From contig WQBJ01000004.1 of the NCBI GenBank assembly GCA_013032095.1, positions 186,001 through 250,000 on the forward strand: 64,000 nucleotides of DNA, written 5' to 3'. The stretch comes from Ruegeria atlantica. Lineage in GTDB: Bacteria > Pseudomonadota > Alphaproteobacteria > Rhodobacterales > Rhodobacteraceae. Positions 1 to 8,985 of the stretch are shown in pieces (position 1 is the first letter of the stretch; every line of letters begins with the position of its first letter). The position numbers were made by a program, and so were the translations under genes. Under the pieces are notes generated by a model that worked only from the letters and a program-made list of their open reading frames with translations, had not been told where the DNA came from and ran no database searches.

Positions 1-677
1 AGCCGGTCCAGCGCCTCTGTGCTGGGTGTGTCCACAGTCGCAACCTCGGCCTCAACACTGGTGCGTGCGGCATCCAGCGGATCGAGGTCAGACAGAACGA
101 CTGGAGCTTGCTCGACCGGGCTGACTTGCACCTGCTGAATTTTGTTCAGTACCGACCAGCCGCCATAACCAATGCCACAAATCACCGCGACAAGAACCAA
201 CGAGGATCCAATGGCGCGCGGTTCAATTTGGCTGACGAGGGATTCTCGACCTGGAAGGTAGGGCGTGTTAGGCGAAATGAAGGGATCACGCCCCATCGGA
301 CCTTTTGCAGCAACAGCCCCGCTCGGCTTGCGCACAACCGATGCCTCAGCCGACATGCCATGTGCGACCTCGAACCCACTTTCCTTGCAGAAAGCCGCAA
401 AGGTGTCATCCGGGTTCATCCCTAGATAACGGGCATAAGAACGCACATACCCGGCGATGAAGCCGGGTGTGTCGAATGCCTCTGGATTGGCGTCTTCGAT
501 GGCAGCGATGTAGTTGGCTTTGATCCGCAACTCGCGCTGAACATCCAAAAGGGATTTGCCCATAGTTGCACGTTCGCCGCGCATCCTATCGCCAAGCCGA
601 ACCTCATAATCGTCAAAACCCTTTGGCCTGACGTCGGCTTCATCCTTGGAATCGCGCTGAGATCTGCGCCCAATCAT
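1..677 (-). CDS. RodZ-like helix-turn-helix membrane protein (3' end outside window)
   Basis: The minus-strand frame opens at ATG 677 and runs off the window edge, so only about 225 N-terminal residues are seen. Residues ~25-100 form a Cro/CI-like HTH of the RodZ type (GERATMGKSLLDVQRELRI, then YIAAIEDANPEAFDTPGFIA and YVRSYARYLGMNPD). A single hydrophobic segment follows near residue 170 (SSLVLVAVICGIGYGGWSVL), then an acidic periplasmic stretch. RodZ-family proteins link MreB to the membrane and help set cell shape; the C-terminal DUF4115 part would lie outside. The domain order is seen; the cell-shape role is inferred from the family. The 128 nt between this gene and hemA hold its promoter region and no other gene. 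Confidence 0.85.
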   Translation of the reverse strand, partial: MIGRRSQRDSKDEADVRPKGFDDYEVRLGDRMRGERATMGKSLLDVQRELRIKANYIAAIEDANPEAFDTPGFIAGYVRSYARYLGMNPDDTFAAFCKESGFEVAHGMSAEASVVRKPSGAVAAKGPMGRDPFISPNTPYLPGRESLVSQIEPRAIGSSLVLVAVICGIGYGGWSVLNKIQQVQVSPVEQAPVVLSDLDPLDAARTSVEAEVATVDTPSTEALDR

Positions 678-805
678 CCCTGCTGCCCCATTCTGCCTGT
701 GCGTGTTTCACGCTAACGGCGAATCGTCCCATTAACGATTCGTCCGATGATTTTGTTAGCTTAAGCGTAACACATAGCAAACACGATGCACACTTTGGCG
801 TGAGG

Positions 806-2029
806 TTATCCCGCAAGTTCGGCGCGATTTAGCGCACAATGTGACCAAAGTTCGTCCATAGCTTGCACCAGACGGTTCATTTCGTCGGGTCCATGAACAG
901 GTGACGGGGTGAACCGCAGACGCTCGGTTCCGCGCGGAACGGTTGGGAAATTAATCGGCTGAACGTAAATTCCGAAGTCTTCCAGCAATCGGTCGCTGAG
1001 GATTTTGGTGTGCACAGGGTTACCAACAATCACAGGCACAATATGACTGCCATGGTCGATCAGCGGCAGGCCCAACCCCTTCAGACGCATTTTGAGGATC
1101 TTGGCTTGAGTCTGGTGCTGCTCACGCAGTTCAGGTGCGGTTTTGAGGTGGGCAACCGATGCGGCAGCGCCTGCTGCGACAGCAGGCGGCAGCGAAGTCG
1201 TAAAGATGAAGCCTGGCGCATAAGAACGCACAGCATCACACATTTTCTCGCTGGCCGCGATGTAACCACCCATCACGCCATAGGCTTTGGCCAGCGTGCC
1301 GTTGATGATGTCAATTCGATGCGCCAAACGATCGCGCTCGGTGACACCACCGCCGCGTGGGCCATACATGCCAACCGCGTGGACCTCGTCGATATAGGTC
1401 AGAGCGCCGAACTCGTCGGCGAGATCGCAAATCGCTTCGATCGGTCCGAAATCACCATCCATGGAATAGACGGATTCAAAAGCGATCAACTTAGGAGCTT
1501 TCGGATCGTCGGCCTCAAGCAACTCACGCAGATGTTCAACGTCGTTGTGGCGGAAGATGCGCTTGGCCCCGCCGTTGCGGCGTACGCCTTCGATCATCGA
1601 AGCGTGGTTCAGCTCATCTGAATAGATGATCAGGCCAGGGAACAGCTTGGGCAGTGTGCTGAGCGTTGCATCATTGGCGATATAAGCGCTGGTAAACAAC
1701 AGCGCGGCCTCTTTGCCATGCAAATCGGCCAGTTCAGCCTCTAGCTGCTTGTGGTAGACCGTAGTACCCGAGATGTTGCGTGTACCGCCCGAGCCTGCGC
1801 CGGCTGCATCAACGGCATCGTGCATTGCGTTCAGAACAACCGGGTTCTGCCCCATGCCTAGGTAGTCATTGCCACACCAAACGGTGATGTTCTGCTGCGA
1901 CCCGTCCGGGCGCGTCCACACTGCGTGCGGGAAGTGGCCATTGCGGCGTTCGATATCAATGAAAGTCCGGTAGCGTCCTTCATCATGCAGCCTGGCAATC
2001 GCTGTATCGAGCTGAGCAGTATAGTCCAC
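806..2029 (-). CDS. hemA: 5-aminolevulinate synthase
   Basis: Condenses glycine and succinyl-CoA to 5-aminolevulinate, the first step of the C4 (Shemin) route to haem and other tetrapyrroles. The 407-residue product matches the alphaproteobacterial HemA over its whole length: [51 protein letters not shown], and the PLP-lysine motif [12 protein letters not shown]. An in-frame ATG exists at 2056, but GTG 2029 has AAGGAG six bases upstream and gives the usual family N-terminus ([11 protein letters not shown]), so GTG is chosen. A consensus FNR box lies about 137 nt upstream, which fits the known oxygen control of hemA by FnrL in Rhodobacter. It is transcribed away from the M20 peptidase gene. 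Confidence 0.96.
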   Translation of the reverse strand: MDYTAQLDTAIARLHDEGRYRTFIDIERRNGHFPHAVWTRPDGSQQNITVWCGNDYLGMGQNPVVLNAMHDAVDAAGAGSGGTRNISGTTVYHKQLEAELADLHGKEAALLFTSAYIANDATLSTLPKLFPGLIIYSDELNHASMIEGVRRNGGAKRIFRHNDVEHLRELLEADDPKAPKLIAFESVYSMDGDFGPIEAICDLADEFGALTYIDEVHAVGMYGPRGGGVTERDRLAHRIDIINGTLAKAYGVMGGYIAASEKMCDAVRSYAPGFIFTTSLPPAVAAGAAASVAHLKTAPELREQHQTQAKILKMRLKGLGLPLIDHGSHIVPVIVGNPVHTKILSDRLLEDFGIYVQPINFPTVPRGTERLRFTPSPVHGPDEMNRLVQAMDELWSHCALNRAELAG

Positions 2030-2035
2030 CGGTGT

Positions 2036-2041
2036 CTCCTT
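2036..2041 (-). promoter_or_regulatory. Ribosome binding site of hemA
   Basis: AAGGAG on the minus strand, six bases before GTG 2029. It decides the GTG start over the upstream in-frame ATG at 2056. Confidence 0.8.
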
Positions 2042-2165
2042 ACCTGCCCGACTCATGGCTTTCTTGGCCGGACGATATTCCTGACGCCTTCACCGGACGA
2101 AGCCGGAGTTGCGCCAATGCGTTCCCTTGTGCCCATTACGTATAAACAACATTGGGACCACATAT

Positions 2166-2179
2166 TTGATTTGCATCAA
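2166..2179. promoter_or_regulatory. FNR/FnrL box upstream of hemA
   Basis: TTGATTTGCATCAA is a perfect match to the FNR consensus TTGAT-N4-ATCAA. On the minus strand a TATA-rich hexamer (around 2139-2145) lies about 30 nt from the centre of the box, close to what a class II FNR promoter with the box centred near -41.5 would show. FnrL control of hemA is established in Rhodobacter; use here is inferred. The box also lies 172 nt upstream of the divergent M20 peptidase gene. Confidence 0.85.
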
Positions 2180-2350
2180 ATATCCCCTCACACCGGTGTC
2201 GACAAGTAAAGTTACGGCCATCAGACGCGAGGAAACGACGCAGGCACCCGTGTGGTTTCCGATATTATACCATATTCCCGGAAAAGCGCACTGGACGGCG
2301 CCGATGGCGCTGATAGGGTTCCGGCCAAATCTCATTAGCAGGAGAACCCC

Positions 2351-3736
2351 ATGTCGTTAGACGCTGTTCTGAACCGCATCGACGCTGATCTGCAAACCTC
2401 GATCGACCGCCTGATGGAACTGTTGCGCATTCCGTCCATCTCAACAGACCCGGCTTATGATGCACAAGTGGATCAGGCCGCCGACTGGCTGGTGGCTGAT
2501 CTGCAAAGCATTGGCATCGCTGCAGAAAAACGTGAAACGACCGGCCATCCGATGGTCGTTGGCCATGTCGGAGACGACACCAACGCACCGCATGTTCTGT
2601 TCTATGGGCATTATGACGTGCAACCGGTCGACCCGTTGGACCTGTGGAAACGCGACCCGTTTGATCCGGCCATCGAAGACACCGACAACGGCCCCGTCAT
2701 CCGTGGCCGAGGATCGTCGGACGATAAAGGCCAGTTGATGACTTTTGTCGAAGCATGCCGAGCGTGGAAAGCCGTCCACGGCTCCCTGCCCTGCCGCATC
2801 ACTTTCTTCTTCGAAGGTGAAGAAGAATCAGGCTCTCCATCCCTGGTTCCGTTCCTGCGAGAAAACGCGGCCGAGTTGAAAGCCGATCTGGCTCTTGTCT
2901 GTGACACCTCGATGGTATCGCGCGGCGTGCCGTCGATTGCGTCACAACTGCGCGGCATGCTCAAGGATGAGTTCACCATCATCGGCCCCCGGATCGACCT
3001 GCACTCGGGCCATTATGGCGGCCCCGGTCTGAACCCGCTGCGGGAACTGTCGAAAATCGTGGCCTCTTTCTATGACGATGAAACTGGCCGAGTCGCAGTC
3101 GAAGGATTCTACGAAGGCGTCCACGAAGTGCCCTCCGACCAACTGCGTCAGTGGGAAGGCTGCGGGTTTAATGAAACCGAGTACCTGAACTCCGTCGGAT
3201 ATTCGCAGCCCCATGGCGAAAAAGGCTATTCGACGCTGGAACAGCAGTGGGCGCGCCCAACGCTTGAGGTCAACGGCTTATGGGGCGGCTACAATGGTGC
3301 GGGTTCGAAAACGGTGATCCCATCGCAAGCCCACTGCAAAATCACCTGCCGTCTGGTCGGCGACATGGACCCAGACGCACTGCGCACCAAGGTCCGCAAA
3401 CACGTTGAGGATCGCCTGTCGCCCGACGCAAAAGTCGAATGGGACAATGACCTAGAGGGGGCTCCCGCCTCGGTCATGAATTTGGACCGGCCCGAATTCG
3501 AAGCCGCCCGAGGTGCCCTGTCCGATGAATGGGGCCGTGAGGCTGTTTTCACCGGGATGGGCGGATCAATTCCGGTTGTCGGCTATTTCAATACGGAACT
3601 CGGTCTGGATTCGATGCTGGTCGGCTTCGCCAATGATGACGATGCCATCCATTCACCGAACGAAAAATACGACGTGAAAAGCTTCCACAAGGGCATCCGG
3701 TCATGGGCCCGCATTTTGGACGCATTGACCAGATAA
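2351..3736 (+). CDS. M20 family metallopeptidase (dipeptidase-type)
   Basis: A 461-residue zinc peptidase of the M20 family, probably a cytoplasmic dipeptidase of the carnosinase/CNDP2-like subgroup. Metal and catalytic motifs are in order: YGHYDVQP (first metal His plus catalytic Asp), GRGSSDDKG (bridging Asp), EGEEESGS (catalytic Glu and metal Glu), a DTSM segment, and a C-terminal IHSPNEKY carrying the last metal His. The dimerisation insert lies between about residues 210 and 330. ATG 2351 is preceded by AGGAG at a good distance. No signal peptide is seen. It stands alone, divergent from hemA, and ends at a strong hairpin shared with lpdA. The exact substrate cannot be read from sequence. 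Confidence 0.92.
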   Translation: MSLDAVLNRIDADLQTSIDRLMELLRIPSISTDPAYDAQVDQAADWLVADLQSIGIAAEKRETTGHPMVVGHVGDDTNAPHVLFYGHYDVQPVDPLDLWKRDPFDPAIEDTDNGPVIRGRGSSDDKGQLMTFVEACRAWKAVHGSLPCRITFFFEGEEESGSPSLVPFLRENAAELKADLALVCDTSMVSRGVPSIASQLRGMLKDEFTIIGPRIDLHSGHYGGPGLNPLRELSKIVASFYDDETGRVAVEGFYEGVHEVPSDQLRQWEGCGFNETEYLNSVGYSQPHGEKGYSTLEQQWARPTLEVNGLWGGYNGAGSKTVIPSQAHCKITCRLVGDMDPDALRTKVRKHVEDRLSPDAKVEWDNDLEGAPASVMNLDRPEFEAARGALSDEWGREAVFTGMGGSIPVVGYFNTELGLDSMLVGFANDDDAIHSPNEKYDVKSFHKGIRSWARILDALTR

Positions 3737-3740
3737 AGAA

Positions 3741-3769
3741 AAAGGCACCGCCAGATTGGCGGTGCCTTT
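3741..3769. terminator. Hairpin terminator between M20 peptidase and lpdA
   Basis: A perfect 13-bp stem (AAAGGCACCGCCA, loop GAT, matching arm 3757-3769) between two convergent genes. The A-rich flank at 3735-3743 gives a U-tract on the minus strand, so it mainly serves lpdA; the plus-strand U-tract is short. Confidence 0.85.
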
Positions 3770-3792
3770 GACATTGGGAGGTAGTCCCAAAC

Positions 3793-5187
3793 TTACATAT
3801 GGATGACCTTGCCATAAGCGTCCAAGACGCTTTCATGCATCATTTCTGACAGAGTCGGGTGCGGGAAGACCGTGTTCATCAGGTCCTCTTCCGTGGTTTC
3901 CAACTGACGTCCGACGATATAACCCTGAATCAGTTCGGTCACTTCCGCTCCGATCATGTGGGCGCCTAGAAGCTCTCCGGTCTTGGCGTCGAAAACTGTT
4001 TTGATAAGCCCTTCAGGCTCACCCAGCGCAATGGCCTTGCCGTTGCCGATGAAGGGAAAACGGCCCACCTTGATGTCATAGCCCAGTTCTTTGGCTTTGG
4101 CTTCGGTGTACCCGACCGACGCGACCTGCGGCTGGCAATAGGTGCAACCAGCGATGCTTTCGGGTTTGACCGGGTGCGCATGTTTGCCGGCAATCAACTC
4201 GGCGACCATGACGCCTTCATGGCTGGCTTTGTGCGCCAACCACGGCGCGCCCGCGATATCGCCGATAGCATAAAGACCTTCGACACCGGTACGGCAGAAC
4301 TCATCGGTGATGACGTGGGTGCGGTCGATTTTCACACCCAAAGCCTCAAGCCCCAGATTTTCGACATTTCCAACGATGCCCACGGCTGAGATCACGGTGT
4401 CGAAGTCGTGTTTTTCGACCTTGCCCTTGACTTCGATATGCGCGGTAACCTTGCCCTTGGCACGGTCCAACTGCTTGACCATCGCCTTTTCCATGATGGT
4501 CATGCCTTGCTTGGTAAAGGCTTTTTTTGCCAGCCCACTGATCTCGGCGTCCTCAACAGGCAGCACCCGATCCATGACCTCGACCACGGTCGTGTCGGCA
4601 CCCAACGTGTTATAGAAGCTGGCGAATTCGATGCCGATCGCACCCGAACCGATGACCAGAAGTTTCTTTGGCATCCGTGGCGGCTGCAGCGCGTGCTTAT
4701 AGGTCCAGACCAGATCGCCATCAGCTTCCAAGCCCGGCAGTTCGCGTGCGCGGGCACCTGTGGCCAGGACAATGTTCTTCGCAGTCAGCTCTTCGGCACC
4801 CTTTTCGGTTTTGACCGAAACCTTGCCCTTGGCGGGGATCGTTGCCTCACCCATCACCACGGTCACTTTGTTTTTCTTCAACAGGTGACCGATGCCGCCC
4901 GAAAGCTGCGCAGCCACACCGCGCGAACGTTTTACAACAGCGTCCAGATCGTAACCAACCCTGTCAGCCTTGAGGCCAAAGTCCTTGGCGCGCTCCATCA
5001 GGTGGAACACTTCGGACGAGCGCAACAGAGCTTTCGTTGGGATACAACCCCAGTTCAGACAGATGCCACCCAGGTGTTCACGTTCGACCACAGCGGTTTT
5101 CAGTCCCAGCTGCGCTGCGCGGATTGCAGCAACATACCCGCCCGGACCGGCGCCGATTACGATCAGATCAAAAGATTGTGCAGCCAT
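3793..5187 (-). CDS. lpdA: Dihydrolipoyl dehydrogenase (E3)
   Basis: FAD flavoprotein that reoxidises the dihydrolipoyl groups of 2-oxoacid dehydrogenase complexes with NAD+. The 464 residues show the FAD-binding motif GAGPGGYVAA near residue 12, the redox-active disulfide in GGICLNWGCIPTKALL, the NAD-binding GSGAIGIEFASFY, the second FAD motif LYAIGDIAG, and the C-terminal His-Glu pair in HPTLSEMMHE. ATG 5187 follows AGAGGGAAAC. It is far from pdhABC (21.2-24.9 kb), but its promoter carries the same palindrome as pdhA, so it is likely the E3 of that complex; other 2-oxoacid dehydrogenases elsewhere may share it. Confidence 0.97.
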   Translation of the reverse strand: MAAQSFDLIVIGAGPGGYVAAIRAAQLGLKTAVVEREHLGGICLNWGCIPTKALLRSSEVFHLMERAKDFGLKADRVGYDLDAVVKRSRGVAAQLSGGIGHLLKKNKVTVVMGEATIPAKGKVSVKTEKGAEELTAKNIVLATGARARELPGLEADGDLVWTYKHALQPPRMPKKLLVIGSGAIGIEFASFYNTLGADTTVVEVMDRVLPVEDAEISGLAKKAFTKQGMTIMEKAMVKQLDRAKGKVTAHIEVKGKVEKHDFDTVISAVGIVGNVENLGLEALGVKIDRTHVITDEFCRTGVEGLYAIGDIAGAPWLAHKASHEGVMVAELIAGKHAHPVKPESIAGCTYCQPQVASVGYTEAKAKELGYDIKVGRFPFIGNGKAIALGEPEGLIKTVFDAKTGELLGAHMIGAEVTELIQGYIVGRQLETTEEDLMNTVFPHPTLSEMMHESVLDAYGKVIHM

Positions 5188-5218
5188 GTTTCCCTCTCGG
5201 CGCAGGTCGATTGAAAAA

Positions 5219-5238
5219 TTAGTTTACCATTAAACTAA
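5219..5238. promoter_or_regulatory. Palindromic operator upstream of lpdA
   Basis: TTAGTTTA-CCAT-TAAACTAA, perfect 8-bp arms, 31 nt upstream of the lpdA ATG. The core TAGTTTA-N4-TAAACTA recurs at pdhA (21188-21209) at nearly the same distance from the start codon. The regulator is not identified; the motif differs from the E. coli PdhR site. Confidence 0.75.
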
Positions 5239-5403
5239 ATTGCACAACGCATCAACACACCTTTCCCGCGACAAATGCGACGCAGGGTCAACGGTATCAG
5301 TTTATGCGGTTTTCAGCCTATACCGGGCACGCTTCAATGGCTAGAACATAGGCACCGGGTTTACCCACTCTTTGCTAAACACAAGTCATTCGAAAGGCTT
5401 ATC

Positions 5404-5838
5404 ATGGCCAAGACACTCAAGGATCTGCTGCTTGCTCTTCTAAACGCCACCCTAATTCTGTTGGCGATCTGTTTGTTTCTTGGATGGAAGTTGGCATCGA
5501 CTGTGGACGACATCACCACTGGCTTTTCGGAAAAAGTTCAGATCGTCGGGCCATTAAAAGACGAAATACGAGGCGTTCGCGGAGAACTGACCGCACTGCG
5601 CAGTGATCTTGCCAGTATTCAGACGAATGATGGTGAGGCTGACAGCGCTATTGCGCAGCGGATATCCGCGGCGCTGACTACGCTGGATCAATTGGAGCAA
5701 AAGATGCAGGCATCTCAGGCCCGCATCGCCGAGATCACGGACTCTCCAGACGAGATGATAAACAGCGCCATAGAAAAAACGGCCGACGAGGTTGCCGACC
5801 GCATTATAGCTATCAGAGGGTGCGAACCAGCGTCCTAA
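5404..5838 (+). CDS. Small membrane-anchored coiled-coil protein, unknown function
   Basis: 144 residues. An N-terminal membrane segment at about residues 9-31 (LLALLNATLILLAICLFLGW) is followed by a charged helical region rich in heptad-like Leu/Ile spacing (IVGPLKDEIRGVRGELTAL, then AALTTLDQLEQKMQAS). ATG 5404 is preceded by GAAAGG; longer in-frame starts lack a ribosome site. The topology suggests an anchored periplasmic coiled coil. No family is recognised. Its last four bases overlap the end of the convergent DUF924 gene. Confidence 0.7.
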   Translation: MAKTLKDLLLALLNATLILLAICLFLGWKLASTVDDITTGFSEKVQIVGPLKDEIRGVRGELTALRSDLASIQTNDGEADSAIAQRISAALTTLDQLEQKMQASQARIAEITDSPDEMINSAIEKTADEVADRIIAIRGCEPAS

Positions 5839-6413
5839 CTGGCCGCCTGCAGTTCGCGGACTGTGACGCCGTAGCCGCCCATGTCCACATAAGCCGCTTC
5901 ATGCTCGGTCATTGGGCGTTCAAGCGCTTCGTTCCGATAGGGGAAGCGGCCAAATTTCCGGATCACCTCGCGATGCGCCCGCGCGTGCAACAGATTGCCT
6001 TGATCGCCGTCGGTCATGTTCTGACACATCAGGCGCACACAACGTTCCTGATCGCACAGGTTTTCCGAATGCATCATCGGCAAGTAGAAGAACTGCCGGG
6101 CGGGCTCATCAATTTTCAGGTCCCAGCCTTTATCAACCGCGCATTTCGCCGCCGACAACGCCGCCCTATCAGACGCGAAAGCCTTGGCGCTACCCCGGAA
6201 CATGTTGCGTGGAAACTGATCCATCAGGATGATGTAGGCGAGTGCCCCGCTGGGGTAAGTCAGCCAAAGCGAAAACCTGCCTTCATTCGCGGCTTCCCAG
6301 GTGGTCAAAAACCGTTCGCGAATTTCAGCGTCCAAGGCATCGTCTTGTAGATACCAACCCTTGGGGCCAATCTCATCTAACCAAAAACTCAATACTTCTT
6401 CAGGACCTGCCAT
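5835..6413 (-). CDS. DUF924 family protein
   Basis: 192 residues matching the DUF924 family: VLSFWLDEIGPKGWY at the start, then LMDQFPRNMFRGSAKAFASD, and FFYLPMMHSENLCDQERC, the best conserved parts of the family. Its fold is reported as an all-helical TPR-like one; the function is unknown. ATG 6413 has AGGG upstream. It is convergent with the coiled-coil gene (4-nt overlap). Confidence 0.88.
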   Translation of the reverse strand: MAGPEEVLSFWLDEIGPKGWYLQDDALDAEIRERFLTTWEAANEGRFSLWLTYPSGALAYIILMDQFPRNMFRGSAKAFASDRAALSAAKCAVDKGWDLKIDEPARQFFYLPMMHSENLCDQERCVRLMCQNMTDGDQGNLLHARAHREVIRKFGRFPYRNEALERPMTEHEAAYVDMGGYGVTVRELQAAS

Positions 6414-6523
6414 TGCCCTAAACTCCGTCGTGTTGTCCTCCCCAGGGACGTAAGTTTATTAAAAGCTGTTTTACAGATTTGTTACAGTAAAAAATTGCAA
6501 CACTTGCGACATAATCGTGTGTC

Positions 6524-7795
6524 TTAGGCAACATCTTGCGCCTCTTGCTCGGCTTCAGCGGCTTCGATGGCCACTTCCTGAGCAACTTCAAGCGCAACAG
6601 GTGACGCCGTTGGATAGAACGGTGACATCGTTCCGGTTTCATCAACCGGGATCGCGGCACGCTGAGTCGTGCGGTACAGGGCATAAACGGCCATTGTCGC
6701 CAGCAGCGCTGCAATGAACAGGAAAAACCCTTGCGGGCCGAAAACAGCGTCGCCCATCAGCCAACCGGTGATCAGCGGTCCTGCAATGGCACCCAAGCCG
6801 TTGATGAACAGCAACCCTCCCGAGGCAGCGGCCATATCTTCGTGATCCAAGAAGTCGTTCGCGTGCGCTATCAGCAGGGAGTAGAGCGGGTTCGACATGC
6901 CGCCAATCACAAAGGCCGCGGCCAGAAGGATCGTGAAAGAGAATCCAAACATCATACCTACGACAGCAGCGGCGGCCCCTACCCCTGCAACCAGCATAAT
7001 AAGCGTGCGTCGGTCCATTCGATCCGACATCCAGCCCAACGGGTACTGCAACACCAAAGCGCCAATGTAAAACGCTGCAATAAAGGTCGAAATCTCAACA
7101 AGCGTCAGATCTGCTCGGGCACCGTAAACCGACGCCATTCCGAACTGCGCCGAAAACACACCGCCCAGCAGGAACATACCAACACAGCCCAGCGGTGAGT
7201 ACCCGAACAACTCGCGCAGTGTCATCGGCTTGGTCGTGTCGAACGCCGGAGTTGGCGAGATCGAAAGCAGAATTGGCGCAAATGAAATGGAAACCAGGAT
7301 GGATGCGACAACGAATGTGTCAAATCCAGCCGGATCACCCAATACCACCAAACCCTGCGCAGTGATGACCCCGGTCATCTGAAAAATCATATAGAGCGAA
7401 AGAGCCTGACCGCGGTTCTCGTTACTGGCCGCATTGTTCAGCCAGCTTTCGGCTGTCACATACACGCCGGAAAAGCAGAACCCGATCACAACACGCCCCA
7501 AAATCCAGACAAACGGATTGGTCATCAACGGGTACAGGATCATGACGGCCGAAATGAATGAGGCCAGCGCCGCAAAAACCCGCACGTGCCCAACGCGTCG
7601 GATCATCTCCGGCGCCAGGCGTGATCCCCCCAAGAAACCCAGAAAATAGGCCGACATCACGAATGACATTTCCAGAGTCGAGAAGCCCTCGATTTCCCCA
7701 CGAACACCCAGGATCGTCCCTTGCAGGCCGTTCCCGACCATCAACAGGCCGATACCAAGAAGAAGCGCCCATGCGCTAGACAGGACCTGAAGCAT
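6524..7795 (-). CDS. MFS transporter
   Basis: 423 residues with about 12 membrane segments and MFS hallmarks: an N-terminal half with GRVVIGFCFSGVYVTAESWL, which resembles the YcaD-type subgroup, and the loop GWMSDRMDRRTL between segments 8 and 9. A C-terminal tail of about 45 residues is rich in Ala, Glu and Val and lies in the cytoplasm. ATG 7795 is preceded by GGAGG. The substrate cannot be told from sequence. The 112 nt upstream, before queA ends, hold its promoter. Confidence 0.88.
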   Translation of the reverse strand: MLQVLSSAWALLLGIGLLMVGNGLQGTILGVRGEIEGFSTLEMSFVMSAYFLGFLGGSRLAPEMIRRVGHVRVFAALASFISAVMILYPLMTNPFVWILGRVVIGFCFSGVYVTAESWLNNAASNENRGQALSLYMIFQMTGVITAQGLVVLGDPAGFDTFVVASILVSISFAPILLSISPTPAFDTTKPMTLRELFGYSPLGCVGMFLLGGVFSAQFGMASVYGARADLTLVEISTFIAAFYIGALVLQYPLGWMSDRMDRRTLIMLVAGVGAAAAVVGMMFGFSFTILLAAAFVIGGMSNPLYSLLIAHANDFLDHEDMAAASGGLLFINGLGAIAGPLITGWLMGDAVFGPQGFFLFIAALLATMAVYALYRTTQRAAIPVDETGTMSPFYPTASPVALEVAQEVAIEAAEAEQEAQDVA

Positions 7796-7907
7796 TGGGG
7801 CCTCCGTAAAATGCCGACCGGGAATAAGGATTCGTTTTGATATGAAAAACTGCTCTGGTCGTGCTTGTCTACGACATTGACAAAGAACGATCCCGACAAC
7901 GCGCCCT

Positions 7908-8954
7908 TTATGGGATCAAAAGCGACGCGTCTCCGTAAGAAAAGAACCGATATTTCTGTTCAACTGCATGCGCGTAGACCTCGCGCATTCGATCCTGCCC
8001 CATCAGTGCTGAGACCAGCATCAGCAATGTCGATTTCGGCAGGTGGAAATTGGTCATCAGTGCGTCGGTCACATGGAATTCAAATCCGGGGTAGATGAAG
8101 ATATCCGTCTCCCCCTCCCACGGTTCGATCTGACCAGAGCGCGCGGCGCTTTCGATCAGGCGCAGGGCCGTTGTGCCAACGGGGATGACCCTTCCGCCTG
8201 CCGCTTTGGTCGCACGGATTTCGTCAACGGCCGTGGCGCTGACCCGACCCCATTCGGCATGCATCTTGTGCGTGGTCACATCTTCGACCTTGACCGGCAG
8301 GAATGTACCAGCCCCCACATGCAGCGTGACATGGCTGAATGTTACACCGCGCTCGGCAAGCGCCTCTAGAAGCGCTTGGTCAAAATGCAACGAGGCCGTG
8401 GGCGCTGCAACGGCCCCTGAGTTACGTGCCCAGATCGTCTGGTAATCGGTCTTGTCTTGCTCATCTGCCGGACGCTTGGCTGCGATGTAGGGCGGCAAAG
8501 GCATTGCCCCTGCCTGCTCCAAAGCGGCGTCGAAATCCTCACCGGACAAATTGAATTGCAGATAGGCCTGCCCGTCCTCAACCCGATCCAGCGTAGCGCT
8601 GAGGTCATCCGAGAACCGGATCTCCTCTGCCGGCTTTACCTTTTTCAGAGGCTTGATCAACGACGTCCAGGTGCCATCGGCCTGAGGCTCCAACAAAGTC
8701 GCCTCAATCGCGGCCGAGACCGGACCTTGCGCACTATCACGGTGGCGACGACCGTTCAGGCGTGCGGGGATCACACGGGTGTCATTCAGTACCAGCCGGT
8801 CGCCCGGTTGCAACCATTCGGGCAGATCATAGACATGCTCGTCCGACACCGCATCGCCATTGGCCACCAACAAACGCGCCGAGGACCGCGGGTTGGCGGG
8901 CCGCGTGGCAATCAGGTTTTCGGGCAATCGGAAATCAAAGTCGCTGAGTTTCAT
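7908..8954 (-). CDS. queA: tRNA preQ1(34) S-adenosylmethionine ribosyltransferase-isomerase
   Basis: Transfers and isomerises the ribosyl part of SAM onto 7-aminomethyl-7-deazaguanine at tRNA wobble position 34, giving epoxyqueuosine. The 348 residues match Que[85 protein letters not shown], and the C-terminal [18 protein letters not shown]. It lies 31 nt downstream of the AsmA-like gene and may be co-transcribed with it. Confidence 0.96.
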   Translation of the reverse strand: MKLSDFDFRLPENLIATRPANPRSSARLLVANGDAVSDEHVYDLPEWLQPGDRLVLNDTRVIPARLNGRRHRDSAQGPVSAAIEATLLEPQADGTWTSLIKPLKKVKPAEEIRFSDDLSATLDRVEDGQAYLQFNLSGEDFDAALEQAGAMPLPPYIAAKRPADEQDKTDYQTIWARNSGAVAAPTASLHFDQALLEALAERGVTFSHVTLHVGAGTFLPVKVEDVTTHKMHAEWGRVSATAVDEIRATKAAGGRVIPVGTTALRLIESAARSGQIEPWEGETDIFIYPGFEFHVTDALMTNFHLPKSTLLMLVSALMGQDRMREVYAHAVEQKYRFFSYGDASLLIP

Positions 8955-8985
8955 GGCCGCGCCATACAGCGCGTTGCCTCCCGTT

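Noticed and set aside
1010..1621. 203-residue open frame opposite hemA
   Set aside because: Antisense shadow; hemA is fully conserved on the other strand.
6455..6470. TTAA-N7-TTTA near 6456 as a CtrA site
   Set aside because: One mismatch in an AT-rich stretch between the MFS and DUF924 genes; chance is likely.
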